Source of the DNA: Sulfurovum sp.
Lineage (GTDB): Bacteria > Campylobacterota > Campylobacteria > Campylobacterales > Sulfurovaceae
DNA length: 7,912 bases
Direction of reading: 5' to 3'
Assembly (NCBI GenBank): GCA_027046415.1
Contig: JALTYW010000255.1
Coordinates: forward strand, 1 to 7,912
Below the pieces are notes generated by a model. That model saw only the letters and a list, made by a program, of their open reading frames with translations, searched no databases and had not been told where the DNA came from. Shown piece by piece: positions 1-5,141 of this stretch. Each line of letters starts with the position of its first letter. The first letter of the stretch is position 1. A program made the position numbers and the translations under genes.

Positions 1-884
1 CACTTGAAGCGATGGGTGCCACCATTGAGATCAAAAGCGGATATGTGCATGCTATGGCGCCGCAGGGGCTTAAAGGGGCAAAGATCATCTTTGACAAGAT
101 CACCGTAGGCGGTACGGAAAACACCCTCATGGCCGCCGCACTCGCACACGGCACCACCACCATCATCAATGCTGCCAAAGAACCCGAAATCGTCCAACTG
201 TGTGAGATGCTTGCTTCTGCCGGGGTAGCCATAGAGGGCATCGGCACAAGTGAACTGATCATCGAGGGTACCGGTGGAAAACCGCTTGTGTTTCCGGAAA
301 CTGAAATCATCCCTGACCGCATCGAGGCGGGTACCTACCTCTGTGCGGGAGCCATCACCAACTCCTCCATTACCTTGAAAAAGGTTGACACTGAACATAT
401 CCGCGCCTCCATAGATAAGCTTGAGTCGATGGGATTTTCATTTGATATTGAAGAGGATACCATTACCATTCACCCTGCCGAGGTGATCCGTCCGGTCAAC
501 ATCATTACCGTAGAGTATCCGGGATTTCCTACCGACATGCAAGCGCAGTTTATGGCGGTAGCCTGTGTGGCAGAGGGTGAGAGCCTCATAGAAGAGCGTC
601 TCTTTGAAAACCGCTTTATGCATGTAAGCGAGCTTAACCGCCTTGGGGCTGACATTTGGCTTAAGGGCTCGACTGCGGCGGTCAAAGGGGTAAAGAAACT
701 CTATGGTGCCGACGTCATGGCAACCGACCTTCGTGCCTCTTCTGCTCTGGTGCTTGCCGCACTCGTTGCCGAAGGCACGACCAATGTACGCCGCATCTAT
801 CACCTTGACCGCGGCTATGATGACCTTGAAGGCAAACTCTCTGCCCTTGGTGCCGATATTGTCCGTAAAAAGGAAGAGAAGTAG
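1..884 (+). CDS. murA: UDP-N-acetylglucosamine 1-carboxyvinyltransferase (MurA), 5'-truncated by window edge
   Basis: MurA transfers enolpyruvate from phosphoenolpyruvate to UDP-GlcNAc, the first committed step of peptidoglycan precursor synthesis in the cytosol. The frame is open from base 3 (codons L-E-A-M-G) and ends with TAG at 882-884. About 293 residues are visible of the roughly 420 usual in the family, so about 125 N-terminal residues lie outside the window, including the fosfomycin-target cysteine loop. The ATG at base 12 is internal, not the start. Diagnostic segments seen are [11 protein letters not shown] (its Asp matches E. coli Asp305, the proposed general base), [26 protein letters not shown] and [14 protein letters not shown] (its Arg matches E. 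coli Arg397). These are the conserved substrate-binding blocks of the EPSP-synthase-like fold, so the visible part looks intact. The next gene starts 3 nt after the stop and is probably cotranscribed. The identification is close to certain. Confidence 0.96.
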   Translation, partial: LEAMGATIEIKSGYVHAMAPQGLKGAKIIFDKITVGGTENTLMAAALAHGTTTIINAAKEPEIVQLCEMLASAGVAIEGIGTSELIIEGTGGKPLVFPETEIIPDRIEAGTYLCAGAITNSSITLKKVDTEHIRASIDKLESMGFSFDIEEDTITIHPAEVIRPVNIITVEYPGFPTDMQAQFMAVACVAEGESLIEERLFENRFMHVSELNRLGADIWLKGSTAAVKGVKKLYGADVMATDLRASSALVLAALVAEGTTNVRRIYHLDRGYDDLEGKLSALGADIVRKKEEK

Positions 885-887
885 CGT

Positions 888-1367
888 ATGGCAAAGGAGA
901 TAGAACGCAAATTCCTTGTTGACCAAGAAAAACTCCCCCTACTTCCCACCCCCTATACGATTCAACAGGGTTACATTGCCGCTACGGGTGCGACGGTACG
1001 CGTACGTATTCGTAACAATGAAGCATTTCTCACACTCAAAGGCAAAGCGAAGGGACTGACCCGTTCAGAGTTTGAGTACCCCATTCCGCTTGCCGATGCC
1101 AAAGCCATGCTCTCTGAGCTTTGCATCCATCCTTTCATCAGTAAAAAACGCTATCTTATTGAACATGAAGGGCATACCTGGGAGCTGGATATCTTTGAAG
1201 GAGAGAATGAAGGGCTGATCGTTGCAGAGATCGAACTTGAGAGTGAAACGGAGCCCTTTGCCAAACCTGACTGGGTAACAGAAGAGGTCTCAAACGATCC
1301 ACGCTACCGCAATGCCTACTTGGTTACGCAACCCTTTTCTACATGGAAAGCTGAAAAGAATTTTTAA
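888..1367 (+). CDS. CYTH domain protein (triphosphate tunnel metalloenzyme, probable inorganic triphosphatase)
   Basis: A 159-residue single-domain CYTH protein. The N-terminus has the family signature ExExK (Glu4-Ile-Glu6-Arg-Lys8 in EIERKFLV). Further charged tunnel residues follow in the expected order: RVRIR (38-42), TLKGK (49-53), RSEFEYP (59-65), KKRY (86-89), WELDIF (98-103) and EIELE (114-118). The C-terminal segment WVTEEVSNDPRYRNAYLV is typical of the short bacterial branch that includes the Nitrosomonas tripolyphosphatase. The expected activity is metal-dependent hydrolysis of tripolyphosphate or another triphosphate in the cytosol; the true substrate cannot be read from sequence, and adenylate cyclase activity (CyaB type) is less likely for this short form. 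The start ATG is 3 nt after the murA stop, with only a weak purine-rich stretch upstream, so translational coupling to murA is plausible. Its stop overlaps the truD stop from the other strand. Confidence 0.92.
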   Translation: MAKEIERKFLVDQEKLPLLPTPYTIQQGYIAATGATVRVRIRNNEAFLTLKGKAKGLTRSEFEYPIPLADAKAMLSELCIHPFISKKRYLIEHEGHTWELDIFEGENEGLIVAEIELESETEPFAKPDWVTEEVSNDPRYRNAYLVTQPFSTWKAEKNF

Positions 1368-2431
1368 AGCGGCTCTCCTCTTAACACATCCAACACATTG
1401 GTCGCATAGGAGCCTTTGGGCAGCACAAAACTCAGCTCATAGTGAGCCTTCTCTTCAATGTAGCGTTTCTCTATCTCGGTTACCTTCACCCATGCGTAGC
1501 GTCTGGCACCGTAGAGTTTGATGGATTCATCAAACATCTGTTCGATGATGCCCGCACTTCCCTCTGCACGTCTGGTCTTGGTGCCGGGGATGAGCCCGGT
1601 GGGAGCAGTATCTTTGGTAGCAAAGCGTGCAGCCTCTTTGGCGATATCTTCTGCGGCAAAGAGTTTGCCGTAGGGGTAGTGCATCATCAGCTCCCCTCCC
1701 AAGAGTTTGTAGAAATTGGGCTGTGTTTTGGTATCGGCAAGTGTGCCTTGGGGAAGCTGCATCAGCTTTTCGGTCTCCGCTTCGCTGAACTCCTGCAGCA
1801 GGAGGTTTATCTCCATCCGTTTGGCAAGCCATTTGTTGAAGAGGTAGCTCTGGTAGGAACCCATGAGAAATTCACGTGTTTTTCTGTCACGCATCTTCAG
1901 TGTGCCCTCAAGCAGCTTTTTGCCCTCTTCCCAGTTGTTGCCGTTGGTACCGAAGCGCTGGTTGCCAAAGTAGTTGGGTACGCCGTTGGCTTTGATCCAC
2001 TTGAGTACCGAGTCGAGCTTGTCTTTCTGTACACCGAGCACCTTTTTGAGGCGTATCTCGAAACGGTTTCCTTTGAGGTGCCCTACCCGTATTTTGTTGT
2101 TGTGGTGGGTGGTTTCAAGGATCTTGATCTTCTCATGTGCAAAGGTCCTGATGCGCTCTTGTAGTTTTGCCGGCAGAGAGATGTACTGTATGGTCATGGC
2201 ATGTTTGTCTTTCAGACCTGCATACCCGATGTCTCTGCGGCGGATGCCGGCATGGTTGGAGATGGCATCGAGCATCTCCCATGTGGTCATCTCCTTTTTG
2301 CGTACTTTGAGCACCAGATGTTCCCCTTCACCGCTGAAATCATACAGAGGAATCTCCTCGACGGTAAAATCACGCGGTGAGGGGTTAAAGAGAAAGCTGT
2401 TTTTGACATTGAGCGGATAGACGGGTTTCAT
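1364..2431 (-). CDS. truD: tRNA pseudouridine(13) synthase TruD
   Basis: A 355-residue TruD-family enzyme, which isomerises U13 of certain tRNAs to pseudouridine. The family catalytic motif is present as GLKDKHAMT, with the nucleophilic aspartate at residue 75. The RNA-binding/active-site block NYFGNQRFG lies at 153-161, GSYQSYLFNKW at 191-201, and the C-terminal hallmark FVLPKGSYATNVLDVL at 335-350. The length matches the family, and nothing is missing. The ATG at 2431-2429 is preceded by AAAGG about 7 nt upstream, an adequate ribosome binding site. The gene lies 46 nt downstream of the pfkA frame on the same strand, so it may be read from the pfkA promoter. A TAGAAT-like element in the gap could give it its own promoter. 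It is convergent with the CYTH gene, and their terminal codons overlap by four bases. Confidence 0.96.
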   Translation of the reverse strand: MKPVYPLNVKNSFLFNPSPRDFTVEEIPLYDFSGEGEHLVLKVRKKEMTTWEMLDAISNHAGIRRRDIGYAGLKDKHAMTIQYISLPAKLQERIRTFAHEKIKILETTHHNNKIRVGHLKGNRFEIRLKKVLGVQKDKLDSVLKWIKANGVPNYFGNQRFGTNGNNWEEGKKLLEGTLKMRDRKTREFLMGSYQSYLFNKWLAKRMEINLLLQEFSEAETEKLMQLPQGTLADTKTQPNFYKLLGGELMMHYPYGKLFAAEDIAKEAARFATKDTAPTGLIPGTKTRRAEGSAGIIEQMFDESIKLYGARRYAWVKVTEIEKRYIEEKAHYELSFVLPKGSYATNVLDVLRGEPL

Positions 2432-2477
2432 GGTGACCTTTTAGTGTTTGCTTTGGCGTATTCTATCAGATGCGGGG

Positions 2478-3443
2478 TTATGCCCGGTTGTACTCCTGTG
2501 CCATTCTGAGCAGGTCTGCATTGAGCCTGTAGGGCTGAAAGGCGATCTCGTCGATGGATTTGTGGTTGAAACCGCCGTCATTGTAGCAGACAACGCTTCT
2601 CTTTTCTCCTGCAAGCAGCCCGTCAACGGCGTGGGTGACAAAGCGTGATGCCATCAGACGGTCATGGACTGTCGGGTTGCCGCCGCGCTGGGTGTGTCCA
2701 AGCACCACACTTCTTGCCTCGATGCCTACGGTCTCTTCAAACCAGTGCCGAATCGTTTCGGTATTTTGCAGTGCTTCCGAGACGACCGCTAAAAAGTAGC
2801 TTCTGCCTTCCTGCTTCTCTCTGAGAAAACGGGAAGCATAGGTTGCAAGGTCGTACGGCACTTCGGGGATCAGGCACATCTCTGCCCCGCTGGTCAGTGC
2901 CGAAACGAGTGCAAGATAGCCACACTCCCGTCCCATAGTCTCGATGACAAAGGCGCGTGCAAAAGACGAGGCGGTATCACGCACGGCATCGATAGCACAC
3001 TTGATGATGTTGAGTGCCGTATCGACACCCAGAGAGTACTCCGTGCCGGCTATGTCGTTGTCAATGGTCGCGGGGATGCCGGCAAAGGCAAGGCTGCTCT
3101 CTTTACTTAGTTTCTGCATTCCTTTAAAAGAGCCCTCCCCACCCAGTACCACGAGCGCTTCGATGCCATGCTTTTCAAGGTTGGCAGCTGCCTGTGCACG
3201 GTAGTGGGGCTCCATAAAACGTTTCGATCGTGCCGAACCGATGATGGTACCGCCGCGTGTGATAATACCGGCAACATCACTGTAATCTGCCTCTTTGATC
3301 CTGCCGTCAATCAGCCCCTCATAACCACCAAAGACAAAGTATGGGGTGATCTGCTACTGTTTGGTATATTCGACAAAACGTTTGAGTGCGGCATTCATGC
3401 CTGAAACATCACCGCCGGAACAGAGGATTGCCATTTTTTGCAT
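2478..3443 (-). pseudogene. pfkA: 6-phosphofructokinase (PfkA) interrupted by in-frame amber codon
   Basis: Phosphofructokinase phosphorylates fructose 6-phosphate to the 1,6-bisphosphate in glycolysis. Read from ATG 3443-3441, the frame has 321 sense-length codons (E. coli PfkA has 320) but codon 30 is TAG (3356-3354). Both sides of the stop are in the same frame and align to the family without gaps: upstream the ATP-site start SGGDVSGMNAA (9-19), downstream GGYEGL, TRGGTIIGSAR, GGEGS (101-105), ATIDND with catalytic Asp128, ETMGRECGY and GHTQRGG. The remaining open part from ATG 3215 encodes 245 residues. It would lack the ATP-binding glycines and the RGGT loop, and no Shine-Dalgarno precedes it, so a working truncated kinase is unlikely. 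The start at 3443 fits a GAGAG-type binding site and a TATAAT box just upstream. TAG is used as the true stop of murA in this window, which argues against recoding. Alternative: a sequencing or assembly error in a functional gene. Confidence 0.9.
3354..3356 (-). other. in-frame TAG (amber) codon in pfkA
   Basis: Codon 30 of the pfkA frame reads TAG between two CAG (Gln) codons: K-Q-stop-Q-I-T-P. In a gapless alignment recalled from E. coli PfkA this position falls on a Glu in the weakly conserved helix after GMNAA. A single substitution from GAG, AAG or CAG would explain it, and no indel is needed. Confidence 0.9.
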
Positions 3444-3464
3444 GATAACTCTCTTTTTTCATCA

Positions 3465-3470
3465 ATTATA
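3465..3470 (-). promoter_or_regulatory. probable -10 element of pfkA
   Basis: The minus strand carries a perfect TATAAT 21 nt upstream of the pfkA ATG. The hexamer 17 nt further upstream (TAAATT) is a poor -35, which is common for the vegetative sigma factor of Campylobacterota. The leader after the box is purine-rich (GAAAAAAGAGAG) and supplies the ribosome binding site. Its survival suggests that the pfkA nonsense change is recent, or that the promoter still serves truD downstream. Confidence 0.5.
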
Positions 3471-3484
3471 CCATCTTCATGTTA

Positions 3485-3510
3485 TACAATTTAGGAAATG
3501 AATTGAGGAG
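3485..3510 (+). promoter_or_regulatory. -10-like box and ribosome binding site of the LOG-family gene
   Basis: On the plus strand TACAAT (3485-3490) could be a -10 element; no good -35 is visible. The GAGGAG at 3505-3510 lies 9 nt before the ATG at 3520 and decides that start. The region between the divergent pfkA and LOG starts is only 76 nt, so their promoters must be back to back, with the -10 boxes about 14 nt apart. Confidence 0.45.
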
Positions 3511-3519
3511 CTTTGCATT

Positions 3520-4338
3520 ATGCAGGACAAATACGGATTTTTTGAAGAATCGGCCGACTTTTTTACCTCCGATGCCGCACGCGGGATACGGCTGCAGTTT
3601 GACTATGAAAAAGCTGAAGTGAAGATCAAAGAGGCGGGCATTGAACATACCATAGTGGTCTTTGGAAGTGCACGCATACGTCCGACAGACGAGGCACAAA
3701 AAGAGATTGAACGCATTGAAAAAGCGCTCAAGGAGGATGCGGTCAACGAATCTCTTCTCAAAGAGCTCAACAAAGCGCAGGTTGCTCTGCGTCAAAGCAT
3801 CTACTATGAAGAGGCACGCCGGTTTGGGCAACTGGTAGGCAAGAGCGGCAAAGGACCCGAAGACTGCAAAGTAACCCTCATGACCGGCGGCGGACCGGGC
3901 ATCATGGAGGCAGCAAACCGCGGAGCGCACGATGTGGGTGCCAAGTCGATCGGGCTGAACATCAAACTTCCCCATGAACAGCACCCAAACCCCTACATCA
4001 CTCCCGAACTCTCATTTAGTTTTTACTACTTTGGTATCAGAAAACTTCACTTTATGCAGCGCGCCAAAGCACTGGTGGTCTTTCCCGGCGGGTTTGGAAC
4101 GCTCGATGAGCTGTTTGACATCCTGACGCTGGTACAGACAGGCAAAAACCCGCACATTCCTATTGTGCTTGTCTCGCGGTATCACTGGGACAATATACTC
4201 AATTTCGATTTTCTGGTAGAAGAAGGTACCATCGCACCTGAGGACAAAGAACTCTTTGTCTATGCAGAAAATGCCGATGAGGCGTGGGAAGCCATTACGG
4301 CGTGGTATGAGAAGAGAGGCGAACCTATCTTCTCATAA
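3520..4338 (+). CDS. LOG family protein (TIGR00730-type nucleotide phosphoribohydrolase)
   Basis: A 272-residue member of the LOG family, often mis-annotated as lysine decarboxylase. The Rossmann-like domain starts at about residue 44 with VVFGSARI (47-53). It carries the substrate-binding signature TGGGPGIMEAANRGA (122-136) and the catalytic PGGFGTLDE motif (189-197). Family members hydrolyse cytokinin riboside 5'-monophosphates or AMP-like nucleotides to base and ribose 5-phosphate; in bacteria without cytokinin signalling the role is probably nucleotide turnover, so the substrate stays open. Two additions to the minimal fold are visible. One is a roughly 43-residue N-terminal extension. 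The other is a highly charged, helix-prone insertion at about 57-92 between the first strand and the following helix, rich in Lys/Glu. The ATG has GAGGAG 9 nt upstream. The gene is divergent from pfkA and convergent with the Hsp20 gene, with one base between their stops. Confidence 0.92.
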   Translation: MQDKYGFFEESADFFTSDAARGIRLQFDYEKAEVKIKEAGIEHTIVVFGSARIRPTDEAQKEIERIEKALKEDAVNESLLKELNKAQVALRQSIYYEEARRFGQLVGKSGKGPEDCKVTLMTGGGPGIMEAANRGAHDVGAKSIGLNIKLPHEQHPNPYITPELSFSFYYFGIRKLHFMQRAKALVVFPGGFGTLDELFDILTLVQTGKNPHIPIVLVSRYHWDNILNFDFLVEEGTIAPEDKELFVYAENADEAWEAITAWYEKRGEPIFS

Positions 4339-4339
4339 A

Positions 4340-5047
4340 TTATTTGCCTGTTGCAGGCTGTACGGTTTTGAGTTTCTCATCGACCTTGGGAAGCTTCTCC
4401 TCTTTTTTGGGGGTCAGTTTTGCTGCTTTGGGAGCAGTGGTGTTCTGTTGTACAGATGGTGCGCTACTCTGTGCTTTTTGTGCAGGTGTCGCGGCTGTCA
4501 CTGCTTTTGGCGTACTCCCCTTTTTCTTGGCAATGGTAATGACCAGTCTGCCGTTTTTAAATGTGCTCTCAATGGCAGCCGGATCTGCATCGGCAGGCAG
4601 AGAGGTGGACTGCTGGAAAGACTGCACAGACTTAGAGATGCTGACCATTCCATTGGTCTTTTGCTGTTCTTCATGGACGATCTTCGCACTGATCGAGAGC
4701 ATGCCGTTCTCGGTACGGATATCGATGTGGTTCTCTTTGCTCTGGGGGATATTGGTAACCAGTTCATAGTGGTCGCCTTTGTCTGCAAAATCACTCTGTG
4801 CAGAGAGCTTGTACATCCCCATGGTTGGGTGCACCAGACGTGCTGTACGCTGGTTGATGCGCTGCTGCATACGCGCGAACATCTCATCCATACGGTGCTG
4901 CATCTCTATCATCTCTTTGAAGATGTCATCTCCAAACGGATCTTGAAAGAACGGATCGTTAAACGGGTCGTTCAGGGGTGCCTGCGCCTGAAGTGATACT
5001 GCTGCAACAAGTGGCAGTGCCAGCAGAGAAAGTCGTTTTTTCAACAT
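4340..5047 (-). CDS. exported Hsp20/alpha-crystallin family protein
   Basis: A 235-residue small-heat-shock-type protein with an apparent Sec signal peptide: MLKKR, a hydrophobic stretch (6-18), and a likely cleavage after AQA at residue 23. It would therefore act in the periplasm, where ATP-independent holdase activity is useful. Residues 24-40 contain three DPF repeats (NDPF, NDPF, QDPF), and 41-70 is an amphipathic Met/Gln-rich helix. The alpha-crystallin domain spans about 83-174; it includes HYELVTNIP, IDIRTENGMLSISA and the signature KNGRLVITIAKK (A-x-x-x-n-G-x-L type). The tail (175-235) is a Lys/Ala/Pro/Thr/Gln-rich, probably disordered stretch without the usual I-x-I assembly motif. 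The ATG has AAGGAG 6 nt upstream, which decides the start. That binding site lies inside a perfect inverted repeat described separately. It follows the glutamate-synthase-like gene by 94 nt on the same strand. Confidence 0.88.
   Translation of the reverse strand: MLKKRLSLLALPLVAAVSLQAQAPLNDPFNDPFFQDPFGDDIFKEMIEMQHRMDEMFARMQQRINQRTARLVHPTMGMYKLSAQSDFADKGDHYELVTNIPQSKENHIDIRTENGMLSISAKIVHEEQQKTNGMVSISKSVQSFQQSTSLPADADPAAIESTFKNGRLVITIAKKKGSTPKAVTAATPAQKAQSSAPSVQQNTTAPKAAKLTPKKEEKLPKVDEKLKTVQPATGK
4346..4358. terminator. weak hairpin at the LOG/Hsp20 convergent junction
   Basis: GCCTG-TTG-CAGGC forms a perfect 5-bp stem with a 3-nt loop just inside the last codons of the Hsp20 gene, 8 nt after the LOG stop. 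Read on the minus strand it is followed by an AT-rich stretch (AAATAATTTA) but not by a true U-run, and on the plus strand only by a delayed TTTT. It could attenuate transcription of one or both convergent genes; chance is a serious alternative. Confidence 0.25.
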
Positions 5048-5053
5048 GGTTGA

Positions 5054-5078
5054 CTCCTTAAAATGGTTTCTTAAGGAG
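5054..5078 (-). promoter_or_regulatory. inverted repeat covering the Hsp20 ribosome binding site
   Basis: The arms CTCCTTAA (5054-5061) and TTAAGGAG (5071-5078) are perfect inverse complements separated by 9 nt. In the Hsp20 mRNA the upstream arm CTCCTTAA would pair with TTAAGGAG, which contains the Shine-Dalgarno AAGGAG. With a G-U and an A-U pair added inside, the stem can reach 10 bp with a 5-nt AACCA loop. Such occlusion is known for RNA thermometers of small heat shock genes (ROSE, FourU types), although this is not a match to either class. However, the -10 box at 5085-5080 predicts a start near 5072-5075, inside the upstream arm. The structure would then form fully only in transcripts that come from further upstream, or the repeat could be a repressor operator in DNA. 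The arms do not match CIRCE or HAIR as I remember them. Confidence 0.55.
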
Positions 5079-5079
5079 C

Positions 5080-5085
5080 ATTATA
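5080..5085 (-). promoter_or_regulatory. probable -10 element of the Hsp20 gene
   Basis: The minus strand reads TATAAT, a perfect consensus -10, 32 nt upstream of the ATG. No convincing -35 lies at 16-18 nt. Transcription would start about 6-8 nt downstream, within the inverted repeat at 5054-5078, giving a leader of only about 25-28 nt. This would let the gene be expressed apart from the DoxX/glutamate-synthase-like pair upstream. Confidence 0.5.
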
Positions 5086-5141
5086 AATGGGTAAGTTTAA
5101 CCAACCTTTAATACGGAATGACTAAATAAAGTTGACACACA

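Noticed and set aside
438..926. 162-codon minus-strand frame across the murA end
   Set aside because: Antisense to conserved MurA blocks and no plausible product.
1345..1372. Possible hairpin terminator around GCTGAAAAGAATTTTTAAAGC
   Set aside because: The arms pair poorly with internal mismatches, and both flanks are coding.
1442..2164. 240-codon open frame on the plus strand inside truD
   Set aside because: It lies wholly antisense to truD, whose catalytic motif and full length are clear; the translation is Cys/Val/Phe-rich with no recognisable domain.
2478..3215. Reading the 245-codon part of pfkA as a complete shorter gene
   Set aside because: It lacks the ATP-binding N-terminus, has no ribosome binding site before ATG 3215, and the upstream sequence in the same frame is clearly PfkA.
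4256..4996. 246-codon open frame on the plus strand overlapping the LOG and Hsp20 genes
   Set aside because: It starts inside the LOG gene in another frame and is antisense to Hsp20; its Cys/Leu/Arg/His-rich composition is typical of a shadow frame.
5054..5078. CIRCE (HrcA) or HAIR (HspR) operator at the Hsp20 start
   Set aside because: The 9-nt spacing is CIRCE-like, but the arm sequences match neither the TTAGCACTC nor the CTTGAGT type arms.
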